A DNA stretch of 34,676 bases from Deltaproteobacteria bacterium (GTDB lineage Bacteria; Myxococcota_A; UBA9160). The DNA is taken from positions 1-34,676 of the forward strand of contig JADLGR010000185.1 of NCBI GenBank assembly GCA_020849175.1. The letters are read 5' to 3'. The position numbers and the translations under genes were made by a program. Below are positions 1-9,347 of the stretch, one piece after another. The notes below the pieces were generated by a model. The model did no database searches and had not been told where the DNA came from. It saw nothing but the letters and a program-made list of their open reading frames with translations. Numbering within the stretch: position 1 is the stretch's first letter; each line of letters begins with the position of its first letter.

Positions 1-105
1 CTGACGGCCGCGGGCTTCTGGTGCGCGAGCGGCCGTACTCGCCACGGATCGTGGTAGTCTCGCGTGCGGCCGCAGCTCAGCGGCCAACCGCTGGGCGGCG
101 GACCG

Positions 106-831
106 ATGGAACTCTACGACTCGATCGGCCGAGGGTACGGCCAACGGCGGAGGCAGGACCCTCGGATCGCCGAGCGCATCGCTTGGGCCCTGGGGAGGTC
201 CGAGAGCGTCGTCAACGTCGGCGCAGGCACGGGCTCCTACGAGCCGCGCGACCGAAAGCTCATCGCGGTAGAGCCATCCATGGTCATGATTCGTCAGCGT
301 CCACCCGAGGCGTCGCCAGCGGTGCGTGCTTCGGCGACCAATCTGCCATTTCGTGACGAGAGCTTCGACGCGGCACTTGCGGTTCTCACACTCCACCATT
401 GGCCCGACCTCTCGCGCGGCATCGACGAACTGCGGCGCGCTGCTCGGAGAACCGTGGTCATTCTCACCTTCGACACGTCCGTGGGTGGCTTCTGGCTCAC
501 GGACTACTTCCCCGAGATTCTGGAGGTGGATCACCGTACGATGCCGGCTCTGTCGGCGATTCAGCGCTGTCTTGGCACGTCGGAGGTCTTCGATGTTCCC
601 GTTCCGTACGACTGTACGGACGGATTCCTCGGAGCGTACTGGCGGCGCCCGCATGCGTATCTCGACGCCGGCGTTCGCTCGGCGATCTCCGTCTTCTCCC
701 GAATTGGAGATCTCGCACCCGGCCTCTCCAGGCTTCGAGCCGATCTGGAATCAGGTGCTTGGCACCGCCGATATGGCCGCGTTCTCGATCGCTCTGAGCT
801 CGATCTGGGATATCGGCTGGTCGTTGCCTAG
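106..831 (+). CDS. SAM-dependent methyltransferase (class I, methyltransferase type 11-like)
   Basis: ORF 64..831; likely ATG at 106 (MELYDSIGRGYGQRR). Motif I-like VNVGAGTGSYE, then IAVEPS and LPFRDESFDAALAVLTLHHWPD, typical of class I methyltransferases. Confidence 0.85.
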   Translation: MELYDSIGRGYGQRRRQDPRIAERIAWALGRSESVVNVGAGTGSYEPRDRKLIAVEPSMVMIRQRPPEASPAVRASATNLPFRDESFDAALAVLTLHHWPDLSRGIDELRRAARRTVVILTFDTSVGGFWLTDYFPEILEVDHRTMPALSAIQRCLGTSEVFDVPVPYDCTDGFLGAYWRRPHAYLDAGVRSAISVFSRIGDLAPGLSRLRADLESGAWHRRYGRVLDRSELDLGYRLVVA

Positions 832-1002
832 TCGGAGACCGCCGCACGACAAGGCGCTGCAGCTGACCGCCAAGGGCCGCGCTCCGCCCAGCCGCGGTAG
901 CGTCTGGCGTCGAACGTCGGCGCTCCGGGCAGCCGTGGCGGCGGCCCGTCCGGCTTGCTCCTCTACTGGCCGCCTGCGACGTTCTTCCTCCCGGAGGTCT
1001 CC

Positions 1003-2010
1003 ATGGCGACGCGACTCGAGAGCTGGAAGAGCGTGCTCACGACCCAGAACCTGCCCGAGGGGCAGGCGATGGACGTCGTGTCCAAGTGGCTGCTCATCAT
1101 CCGCGCGAGCGTCTTTCCGATGACGATCACGTCGGCCGCGATCGGCGGGCTGCTGGCGGTGGCGGGGCCGACTCCGGCGAGTGCGAACTGGCTCCATTTC
1201 GCCGCGGCGATGGTCGGGCTCGTGCTCGCCCACGCGGCCAACAACATGATCAACGATTACTTCGACACCGTCGGCGGCGTCGACACCGAGAGCTACGTGC
1301 GCGGGCAGTACGCGCCGCATCCGATCCTCTCGGGGCTGGTGTCGAAGGGGGGCCTTCTCGCGGTCATCGCGGTCGTGAACCTCCTCGACCTCGGCATCCT
1401 CGTCTGGCTCACGCAGGAGCGCGGTCCGTGGGTCGTGGTCTTCGCGCTGCTCGGGCTGTTCATCAGCGTCTTCTACGTGGCGCCGCCTCTCCAGCTCAAG
1501 CACCACGGCTGGGGAGAGCCGGGCGTCGCGATCGTGTGGGGGCCGCTCATGATCGCCGGCACCTACTTCGTGACGACCGGAACGCTCCACCCGTGGGTGT
1601 TCGTCGCGAGCCTTCCCTACGCAATCCTCGTGACGACGGTCCTCGTCGGAAAACACATCGACAAGCACGATGCCGACCGTGCGAAGGGCATCCACACGCT
1701 GCCGGTGATCCTCGGCGCCGATCGCGCGCGCTTCCTCAATCAGTTTCTGATGGTGTCGTTCTTCGTCCTCGTGCTGTGCCTCGTGCTCACGGGGACGCTC
1801 GGCGTCTGGACACTCGCCGTCTTTGCGGCTGCGCCGAAGCTGCGCGGCCTGCTCCGCGTCCAGGGCTCGCCGCCTCCTGCGCAGAAGCCCGAGAACTACC
1901 CCCTGTGGCCACTGTGGTACGTGGCGTGGGCCTTCGTCTTCACGCGCCTTTGCGGCGCGCTCTTCGTTCTCGGCCTCGTGGCGAACGCGATCTATCCGGT
2001 GTTCCTGTAG
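1003..2010 (+). CDS. UbiA-family prenyltransferase (MenA/UbiA-like)
   Basis: ORF 955..2010 with internal ATG at 1003. Asp-rich motifs NNMINDYFDTVGGVD and DKHDADRAKGIHTLPVILG; many hydrophobic segments. Confidence 0.85.
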   Translation: MATRLESWKSVLTTQNLPEGQAMDVVSKWLLIIRASVFPMTITSAAIGGLLAVAGPTPASANWLHFAAAMVGLVLAHAANNMINDYFDTVGGVDTESYVRGQYAPHPILSGLVSKGGLLAVIAVVNLLDLGILVWLTQERGPWVVVFALLGLFISVFYVAPPLQLKHHGWGEPGVAIVWGPLMIAGTYFVTTGTLHPWVFVASLPYAILVTTVLVGKHIDKHDADRAKGIHTLPVILGADRARFLNQFLMVSFFVLVLCLVLTGTLGVWTLAVFAAAPKLRGLLRVQGSPPPAQKPENYPLWPLWYVAWAFVFTRLCGALFVLGLVANAIYPVFL

Positions 2011-2022
2011 CGAGCGCACGAA

Positions 2023-2035
2023 GCCCGCACCGGGC
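2023..2035. terminator. Small hairpin in the convergent UbiA/glpD gap
   Basis: GCCCG-CAC-CGGGC perfect 5-bp stem between convergent stops at 2010 and 2062; no U-tract. Confidence 0.2.
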
Positions 2036-2061
2036 ACCGAACGGTCGGGATTCGCCGCGGC

Positions 2062-3633
2062 CTACTCGACCGGCGGAAGATACGCGCCCGCGAGCTCGAC
2101 GAAGGCGTCGAGCTGCGCCTTCGCGAAAGTCGCGTCGCGGCCGAGCTCTTCTGCGAGGATCGCCGCGGCGCGCGGTGCGGCCTCGATGGCCGCACGCGCG
2201 TCGAGGACGAGGCTCCGCGTTCGCCGCGAGAGAAGGTCCTCGAGGCTGCGTGCGAGCTCGTGACGGACGGCCCAGCGGAGCTGGCCGCACAGATAGGGAA
2301 GCCGCGGGTGCAGCCGCTCGCGGTGCGCGGGATGCGAGTCGAGAAAGGCGCCGACGCGCGCCGCATCGCTTCCGTACATCCGCATCCAGCCCTCGGTCGG
2401 AAGAGCCGGATCGCTCGGCGCGAGCCAGCCGTGCAGCCGCAGGTCTTCGGTCACGCACTTTCTCACCGAAAGGCCGCCGACCGTCACCGCGTCGTCGACG
2501 GCGTCCTCGGCCATCTTGCGATAGGTGGTCCACTTGCCGCCCATCAGCGAGACGAGACCCGTGCGCGAGATCTCGACCACGTGCTCGCGCGAGATCTTCT
2601 TGCTCTCGAGCGTGCCGCCCATTCGAACCAGAGGGCGCTGCCCGGCGAAGACGCTCAGGATGTCGTGCGGACGTGGGTCGCGCTCCATGTAGTACGCGGC
2701 GTTGCGGAGGATGAAGTCGATCTCGTCGCGCCGCGGTCGTGGCTCGAGCTCGGGCGCCTTCATTTCGACGTCGGTCGTTCCGACGAGCGCACGGTCGTGC
2801 CATGGGATCACGAACAGGACACGGCCGTCGTCGGTCTTCGGCACCATGATCGCCGTGTCACACGCGAGAAACGACGAAGGGAGGACGAGGTGGACGCCCT
2901 GGCTCGGCGCGACGACTGACTCGGCAGTGGCTTCGTCCATGCGGCGAATGGCGTCGGCGAAGATCCCGGTCGCGTTCACGACGACGCGCGCACGCACCTC
3001 GACCTCGTCGCCGGTCTCGACGTCGCGGGCGCGAACGCCACGAACGAGGCCATCCTCCTTGACGAGGCCCGTGACGCGCACGTAGTTGAGGACCGTCGCT
3101 CCATGGTCGGCCGCCGTCTGCGCGAGGCAGATCGCGAGGCGCGCGTCGTCGAACTGCGCGTCGTGGTACACGACGCCGCCGAGGAGCTGATCCTTCTGGA
3201 GATTCGGAATGCGCTGGACCGTCTCGTCGTAGTCGAGAAGACGCGAGGGACCGAGGTTCAGCGACTGCGCGAGCACATCGTAGACCTTGAGGCCGACCCC
3301 GTAGAAGGGCCCTTCCCACCAGCGGTAGCGCGGCACGAGGAACGCAAGGGGGTGGACGAGATGCGGCGCGTTGAGGCACAGCAGGCCGCGCTCGCGAAGC
3401 GCCTCGAGCACGAGGCCGATGTTGCCCTGCTGGAGGTAGCGAACGCCGCCGTGGACGAGCTTGGTGCTCCGGCTCGACGTGCCCTTCGCAAAGTCGTCCT
3501 GCTCGAGCAGGAGCGTCCGGTAGCCACGCGTCTGCGCATCGACGGCCACACCGAGGCCGCTCGCGCCGCCACCGATGGCGATGAGGTCGAACTCACCGCT
3601 CGCGAGCGAGCGGAGCATCTCGCGCCGGTCCAT
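2062..3633 (-). CDS. glpD: FAD-dependent glycerol-3-phosphate dehydrogenase
   Basis: FDLIAIGGGASGLGVAVDA (FAD Rossmann), TSSRSTKLVHGGVRYLQQGNIGLV, FVIPWHDRALVGTTD, GLVSLMGGKWTTYRKMAEDAVD; 523 aa. Confidence 0.93.
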   Translation of the reverse strand: MDRREMLRSLASGEFDLIAIGGGASGLGVAVDAQTRGYRTLLLEQDDFAKGTSSRSTKLVHGGVRYLQQGNIGLVLEALRERGLLCLNAPHLVHPLAFLVPRYRWWEGPFYGVGLKVYDVLAQSLNLGPSRLLDYDETVQRIPNLQKDQLLGGVVYHDAQFDDARLAICLAQTAADHGATVLNYVRVTGLVKEDGLVRGVRARDVETGDEVEVRARVVVNATGIFADAIRRMDEATAESVVAPSQGVHLVLPSSFLACDTAIMVPKTDDGRVLFVIPWHDRALVGTTDVEMKAPELEPRPRRDEIDFILRNAAYYMERDPRPHDILSVFAGQRPLVRMGGTLESKKISREHVVEISRTGLVSLMGGKWTTYRKMAEDAVDDAVTVGGLSVRKCVTEDLRLHGWLAPSDPALPTEGWMRMYGSDAARVGAFLDSHPAHRERLHPRLPYLCGQLRWAVRHELARSLEDLLSRRTRSLVLDARAAIEAAPRAAAILAEELGRDATFAKAQLDAFVELAGAYLPPVE

Positions 3634-3740
3634 GCTCCCCTCCGCCGGGCACGCGCAAGCTGCGCCGGCGCCGGCACGACCGGCCGCGCCTCACGCCGCC
3701 GAAGCCCCAGTGTAACGGCGGCGCGAGCGGGCGCCGCGGG

Positions 3741-3776
3741 GTTCGACGCGTGGTTCGACGCGGGCTTCGACGCGAG
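3741..3776. repeat. Three tandem 12-nt units (TTCGACGCG core) upstream of glpD
   Basis: gttcgacgcgtg / gttcgacgcggg / cttcgacgcgag, exact 12-nt period, in the glpD-penicillin acylase intergenic region. Confidence 0.8.
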
Positions 3777-3792
3777 GAAATGGACGCGCGGG

Positions 3793-6681
3793 CTACTGGG
3801 CCGGCTCGAAGCGCTCGACGGACCACGTCCGGCTCTCGAATTCGGCCGGCAGCATCGTGACCGGGTGCTGGTCGGCCGTGAGCCACGCTCCGAGCTGCGA
3901 GGCCGCGAGCGGGTGCCCGGGGACACCCGACGAGCCGCCGGCGATGACGTTGAAGCCGGAGACGCGCGCGCTTTCGATCCGCGACGCTCCGGCCGCGCCC
4001 GCGTAGCGGCGAACCGGGCCGCCGCCGAAGCGGAACGACGTCTCGCGATCGCCGCGCGCATTGAAGCCCGACGCGTTCACCACTTCGTAGCCGCCGTCGC
4101 GGGCGAGCCCCGGAAGGCCGGGCGCAACATCGGCGAACCCGGCCGCGGGCGGAAGCGAGAAGGCTCCGCCGAGCCGGTGGTCGAACGTGATGCGGTGGAG
4201 CTTCCCCCAGCGGTAGTCGTCCTGATTCGTGGAACGCTCGAACGCCGTCTTGAAGTCGTCGCCCGCGAGCGCGTCGAGCGCCTCGCGCAGCGCGACGAGG
4301 ATCGCGACGTCACGCCGATCGGCGGCCGCGAGAGCGCTGGGCTCAGGGAAGAAATCGACGCCCGAGGCGCCGACTCCCGTGAACGGCTGCTGTGCGAGCA
4401 GGTGAATCAGGGCCTTGAGCGCGTCTCCACCCCCCGTCGCCGGGACACCGACGCGCACGAGCGTCGCGTCGATCGTTCGCTTGATGAGCTTCGCGCGCCA
4501 CACGTTCTCGATCGTCGCAGCGACGCTCGCCGCGGCCTCTCGCTCAGAGACGAAGGGCATTCGCTCGCCGTACAGATGTCCGGCGTCGTAGCCCTCGACG
4601 AGGCCCGTCGGCGTGGTGTAGTCCCACGCAGCGAGCCGAGCAGCCGCTTCGATGACGCGCGCGTCGGCGGCGAGCTCGGTCAGCTCCGCCGGCGCGCCCG
4701 AACGCTGCGCGTTCGCGAACGCGGCGAGAAGGTGGGGCGTCAGGAGCTCGGCCTCGAGCGGCTGCGTGTTGCCCTGCATCCGGCGCAGCTCGGTGAGCGA
4801 GATCTTGCCGCCGCCCGCGAGCTTCTCGCGAACGAGACGCGTGATCCTTCCGGCGCGAAGGCCGTCGGCGTAGCCACCGTTCAGGTAGTAGATCGCGGAC
4901 GGCTTTCCCGGCCGCCGCTGGTTCAGGACGTCGTTGTCGAGACTCGTCCCGGCCGGGTCGTTGTTCGCGTTCACGAAGAAGCCGCTGGCGGGATTGACCG
5001 TCTGCGGCATCTCGGCATCGGGCAGCACCGCGAACGGGATGCTCTGGCCCTGCGTGCGCGCCGGGTCCGGGACCCAGTTGCTGGGCCCCGAGCCGTCGCG
5101 GACGAAGAAGGGCGGGAGTCCAGCCACCGCCCCCTCTTCGAGATCGCGACGCAGCGGCAGCTCGGCGCTCGCGAAGTACGCGAGGTTGCCGTCGGAGTCG
5201 GCATACCCCCAGTTCTGGCTTCCCACGTCGAAGTGCGAGAGCCCTTCGCGGAACTCGGCGAGATTTCGCGCGCGCGCCCAGCGCAGGAAGGTCTGCACCT
5301 CGCCCGTTCCGTGGAAGCCCGCGTACTGGAGCACGAGGACGTTCGTCTCGGGGACGGCGCCGACGAAGAAGCCGGGGTCGTCGGCGTCGACGATCGGCCC
5401 GAAGCTGCGGAACGGGACGGTGAGGATCAGCGAACGGTCGAGCGACACGTTCGCGTTCACGACGTCGTCGAGAACCGAGTTCCCGATCTGATTCACGAAG
5501 TACGTGCCGATCTGCACCTCGACCGGATGGAGCTGGCCTTCGCTCTCGATGCAGAACGTCGCCGCGCAGCCGGGACCGCCGCGGACGATGCGGTCGCGGA
5601 ACAGGTCCGTCACGTCCATCGGGTTCGTCGTCGAGCCCCACGTGATGCGCTCGTTCTGGCCCTGGATCACCGAGGGAACACCGGGGAAGGTCACGCCGCT
5701 CACGTTCATCACGCCGGCCACCGGGTCGGCGGTAACGACGAGGTGGTTCTCGTAGAAGGTCGACGGCCAATCGAGCCCGAGGTGCGGGTCGTTGGCGATC
5801 ATGGGAACGCCCGCCTCGCTCGCGGCGGCGGTGACGCCCCACTCGTTGCTGCCGACGAACGTGTCTCGGCGATCCATGGCGAGGGAGAGGAGCTTCGAAC
5901 TCGCGGCCTTCTCGCGGAAGCGGCGCGTGGCCTTCGCTGCGTCTGCCACGAAGCGGCGCTCGCGCTTCGCCGCGCTCGCCGTGAGGAAGGGAGCGCTGCC
6001 AGTCGCGTCGGGAACCGTCGCGGCGGGGTCGATCGGGGCGGCGCGGCGAACGTCCTCGAACAGCAGCTTGCGGCCGTCGAAGGGAGGCTGTGCCTTCGCA
6101 CCTGCCGCGACGTAGGCATCGAGCCTCTCGACGAGCCCCGCGTCGATCTCGAGCGAGAGGCTCGCCGAGATACCCTTGCCGATCGCGAGGGTGTCGACGG
6201 GGTTCCAGGGCCGCGCATGCGTCAGCTCGACCGCTGCGTACTCGGGCGGGAGGGGATTCGTGTCGAGCCAGCGGTTCACGCCCGCCGCGTAGGCGTCGAG
6301 AATCTCCTTCTCGCGGTCCGAGAGCAGCGCGTACGAACGCTCCGCCGCGCGGCGCAGGCCGACCGTGCGATTCTGGATGTCGCCATTGAGCGCTGACGGA
6401 CCGAGGATCTCCGCGAGATCCCCGCTCACCTCACGGCGGGTCACGTCCATCTGCCAGAAGCGGTCGCGCGCGTGGACGTAGCCCTGCACCCGGGCGAGGT
6501 CGAGATCGTTCTCGGCCGTGAGATGCGGAACGCCCAGCTGATCGGTCACGACTCGCACGGGTGCGCTGAGCTGCGGCATCGCGAGCGGCGTTCCCGGCGG
6601 CCCCGCGTAGGGCTGGCACTGGGATCCGGCGAGAGCGAGCGCTGCGACTCCGAGACCCGCGACGGCGACGCGCGCCCTCAG
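3793..6681 (-). CDS. Penicillin acylase family (Ntn-hydrolase) exported protein, probable lipoprotein
   Basis: Frame of ORF 3793..7773. Proposed CTG start at 6681 gives (M)RARVAVAGLGVAALALAGSQC signal. VRVVTDQLGVPHLTAENDLDLARVQGYVHARDRFWQMDVTRREVSGDLAEILG and autocleavage/nucleophile region VGSNEWGVTAAASEAGVPMIANDPHLGL. Confidence 0.9.
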   Translation of the reverse strand: MRARVAVAGLGVAALALAGSQCQPYAGPPGTPLAMPQLSAPVRVVTDQLGVPHLTAENDLDLARVQGYVHARDRFWQMDVTRREVSGDLAEILGPSALNGDIQNRTVGLRRAAERSYALLSDREKEILDAYAAGVNRWLDTNPLPPEYAAVELTHARPWNPVDTLAIGKGISASLSLEIDAGLVERLDAYVAAGAKAQPPFDGRKLLFEDVRRAAPIDPAATVPDATGSAPFLTASAAKRERRFVADAAKATRRFREKAASSKLLSLAMDRRDTFVGSNEWGVTAAASEAGVPMIANDPHLGLDWPSTFYENHLVVTADPVAGVMNVSGVTFPGVPSVIQGQNERITWGSTTNPMDVTDLFRDRIVRGGPGCAATFCIESEGQLHPVEVQIGTYFVNQIGNSVLDDVVNANVSLDRSLILTVPFRSFGPIVDADDPGFFVGAVPETNVLVLQYAGFHGTGEVQTFLRWARARNLAEFREGLSHFDVGSQNWGYADSDGNLAYFASAELPLRRDLEEGAVAGLPPFFVRDGSGPSNWVPDPARTQGQSIPFAVLPDAEMPQTVNPASGFFVNANNDPAGTSLDNDVLNQRRPGKPSAIYYLNGGYADGLRAGRITRLVREKLAGGGKISLTELRRMQGNTQPLEAELLTPHLLAAFANAQRSGAPAELTELAADARVIEAAARLAAWDYTTPTGLVEGYDAGHLYGERMPFVSEREAAASVAATIENVWRAKLIKRTIDATLVRVGVPATGGGDALKALIHLLAQQPFTGVGASGVDFFPEPSALAAADRRDVAILVALREALDALAGDDFKTAFERSTNQDDYRWGKLHRITFDHRLGGAFSLPPAAGFADVAPGLPGLARDGGYEVVNASGFNARGDRETSFRFGGGPVRRYAGAAGASRIESARVSGFNVIAGGSSGVPGHPLAASQLGAWLTADQHPVTMLPAEFESRTWSVERFEPAQ

Positions 6682-7391
6682 ACCTCGCTCCTGCGGCGAC
6701 CCGCGGCGAGTGCCGCGAGGCCCGCACCCGCGAGCACGAGCGTGCCGGGCTCCGGAACGAAGGTGATCGCAATGTTCGCGATTCCGAGCTGCACGTCGGC
6801 GAGCGAGCTCGCGTCGATGCCGAACGAATCGCCGATCAGGTCGGCCGCATCGGGCGTCACGAGCAGCCCGTAGCCGTCGATCTGGTAGCTCCCGTCGTTG
6901 TTCACGCAGGGGGGGAAGATGACCGGGAAGTTGCACAGCGTGAGCGTGGCGAGCGGAAGGTTCGGCACGACGAGGGCCGGCCCGACGCCGGGTGTCACCG
7001 TGGCGGTCGCGAAGAGCAGGAAGTCGACGCCGGTGGTGTCGATCACGAGGGTGTCGAGGTCGATCGTCGTCCCGGCCTGCGTGAGGGTCATGCCCTGATT
7101 GGCCTGGTGCTCGAGCGTCCCGTCGAGGAACGGCAGATCGAAGATCCCACCCGTGATCGTGAAGACGAGACGCCCCACGCCGTCGACCGGCGCGTTCGAC
7201 GAGAAGCCGATCCCGAGCGCGGCCAGCTCGTCGGTGCCGGTCACGGTCACGCGAGTGTCTCGGCCATTGACGGGCAACGGAGCTGCCGACGCGGCTCCGG
7301 CCAGACCCGTGAGAATCCAGCCCGCTGCCACCGCCACCGCTACCGCCCGGCTCTTCTGGAGACCATTCCTGATCCGCGTCGAGATGTGCAC
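6678..7391 (-). CDS. PEP-CTERM sorting domain protein
   Basis: N-terminal signal peptide (VAVAVAAGWILTGLAGAASA); C-terminal VPEPGTLVLAGAGLAALAAGRRRSEV, i.e. VPEP + TM + Arg cluster. Confidence 0.92.
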   Translation of the reverse strand: MHISTRIRNGLQKSRAVAVAVAAGWILTGLAGAASAAPLPVNGRDTRVTVTGTDELAALGIGFSSNAPVDGVGRLVFTITGGIFDLPFLDGTLEHQANQGMTLTQAGTTIDLDTLVIDTTGVDFLLFATATVTPGVGPALVVPNLPLATLTLCNFPVIFPPCVNNDGSYQIDGYGLLVTPDAADLIGDSFGIDASSLADVQLGIANIAITFVPEPGTLVLAGAGLAALAAGRRRSEV

Positions 7392-7529
7392 CGCTGCCTC
7401 CGTGATGGATGTCCCGTGGGTGGAAGTGGTCGCAGGGATCGAAATGTGTCAGGGAACGAGGGGCTTTCGTGCCACAATCGACGCCGCACGCCCACTTGAT
7501 CTGCGAGACCCGAGTGAGGGAGGACGGCC

Positions 7530-9347
7530 GTGAACACGAAGACCTGGACCGCGCTGCTGCTGGCGGGGGCCCTCGGAGGGCTCGGAAACACCTGTGCGGC
7601 TCCGCAGCAGGCGGCGATCGTGAGCCCGCCCGACCTCTCGGCGATCGCTGCCGATGGCGACGTCGCAGTCCAGATCGAGCTCGGCACGGCCGTCGCGCCG
7701 CCGGGCAGCATCGGGGTGACGCTGCTCTCCGGGATCGACTTCCCGCCGCAGGCGATCGCAGGGCTCGATGCACGGCTCGCGGTCACCGGAACGACCGCGA
7801 ACATGCAGCTCTCGGCCGCCGACCTCTCGCCCGGCCGCAACACGCTCTTCGTTCGCATCGATCGCGACGGAGACGGACGACCCGACGTGCTGATGAGCTC
7901 GACGTTCACCTGGGACGCCGCACTGAAGGCGGCGGCGTGCAAGCGCAAGATCACGCCGGTCGTTGGCGTGAACCACACCGACCCGATCTACATGGCCGGC
8001 TTCGGCAACGATCGCCGGGCCACGGGCGTGCACGACGACACGTGGGTGCGCGGCGTCGTCCTCGAATCACGTGGCAAGAAGATTGCGCTCTTCGTGCTCG
8101 ACGTGATCGGCTACTTCAACAACGAGATCCAGACGATTCGCAGCCTCGTCGACCCGGCGCTCGGCTTCGACTCGATCACCGTCACCAGCACGCACCAGCA
8201 CGAGGGCCCCGATACGATGGGCCTCTGGGGGCCCGACGAGCTCACGAGCGGAGTCGACCTCGGATACCTCGACTTCGTGAACCAGAGCGTCGCCGACTGC
8301 ATCTCCGAGGCGAACGCCGCGCTGGTTCCGGCGGAGATCAAGTTCGTGACCGGGTCGACGGCCGGAACGTCGCTCCCGCCGCACACGGACCTCGTCGCGG
8401 ACGGCGAGGTGCTGCAGGCGATGACGATCCCCTTCCTGATCGTCGACCCGGAGAATCCGTTCGAGCCCGCCCCTCCCGGAACCGGACCGATCGAGGTACA
8501 GGGCGACCCCGGTGAGATCATCAACGCGAGCGTGCCGGCGTTCCAGCTCCGCCAGCGGGAAGACGGCGCGACGATCGCGACGCTCGTCAACTTCGCGAGC
8601 CATCCCGAGTCGCTCGGGAGCGGAAACCACCTGATCACGTCCGACTTCCCGCACTACATGCGCGAGAGGATCGAATCGCGGTACGGCGGGATGGCGATCT
8701 ACATGGCCGCGGACCTCGGCGTGCTGCAGGGGCCGCTCGACGTCGACGTGGCCGGACCGGATGGCCAGCCTCTTCCGCGACGAACGTTCGAGATCGCGCA
8801 GGCCTTCGGCGAGAAGCTCGCCGACCGAGCGGCCCTGGCGCTCGACGCCGAGACGCAGTGGGACGCGGCGCCGCCGATCGACACGCGCAGCTCGGGCTCC
8901 ATCTCGGTGCTGGTCCAGAACGGATTCTTCGTGATCGCGGGACTCCAGGGCGTCTTCGGACGGCGCGGCTTCTATACGGCCCCCGACAGCAAGCGCTACG
9001 TCACGAGCGAGGTGAACGCGCTGCGCATCGGCAATGCCAACATCGCCGTCACGCCGAACGAGCTCGACCCGCAGATCGGCGATCGCTATCGCGCGCGCAT
9101 GACGAAGGCGCAGCACCGCTTCGTCGCCGGCCTCGGCAACGACGAGATCGGGTACCAGATGCCGGCCGAGAAGTTCAATCCGACGTGTCATCAGTGCTGG
9201 TTCTACGTCGCACAGGGCATGGAAGACGCCTGCCCACTCGCGGCGACGCTCGACTGCGGAACGGTCTTCCAGAACAACATCGGGGCCCTCGCGGATCCCC
9301 AGCTCGAGGGTGAGATGACGACGCTGCTCGACGAGCTGAATGAGTAG
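7530..9347 (+). CDS. Neutral/alkaline ceramidase-like exported protein with extra N-terminal module
   Basis: GTG start with GGGAGG upstream; signal/Cys MNTKTWTALLLAGALGGLGNTC; VGVNHTDPIYMAGFGNDRRATGVHDDTWVRGVVLE, TSTHQHEGPDTMGLWGP, VNFASHPESLGSGNHLITSDFPHYM resemble neutral ceramidase blocks. Confidence 0.75.
   Translation: MNTKTWTALLLAGALGGLGNTCAAPQQAAIVSPPDLSAIAADGDVAVQIELGTAVAPPGSIGVTLLSGIDFPPQAIAGLDARLAVTGTTANMQLSAADLSPGRNTLFVRIDRDGDGRPDVLMSSTFTWDAALKAAACKRKITPVVGVNHTDPIYMAGFGNDRRATGVHDDTWVRGVVLESRGKKIALFVLDVIGYFNNEIQTIRSLVDPALGFDSITVTSTHQHEGPDTMGLWGPDELTSGVDLGYLDFVNQSVADCISEANAALVPAEIKFVTGSTAGTSLPPHTDLVADGEVLQAMTIPFLIVDPENPFEPAPPGTGPIEVQGDPGEIINASVPAFQLRQREDGATIATLVNFASHPESLGSGNHLITSDFPHYMRERIESRYGGMAIYMAADLGVLQGPLDVDVAGPDGQPLPRRTFEIAQAFGEKLADRAALALDAETQWDAAPPIDTRSSGSISVLVQNGFFVIAGLQGVFGRRGFYTAPDSKRYVTSEVNALRIGNANIAVTPNELDPQIGDRYRARMTKAQHRFVAGLGNDEIGYQMPAEKFNPTCHQCWFYVAQGMEDACPLAATLDCGTVFQNNIGALADPQLEGEMTTLLDELNE

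Noticed and set aside
3664-3675. 12-bp palindrome GCCGGCGCCGGC upstream of glpD
   Set aside because: GC-only self-complementary runs are expected by chance at this base composition; no supporting spacing or conservation.
3103-6396. 1097-aa plus-strand ORF opposite glpD and penicillin acylase
   Set aside because: Arg/Glu/Val-rich antisense frame typical of high-GC DNA. Both opposing frames encode clear conserved families, and no domain is recognisable in this ORF.
7392-7529. Divergent promoter pair between the two hydrolase operons
   Set aside because: A promoter must exist here or nearby, but I could not identify convincing -35/-10 or sigma54 elements on either strand.
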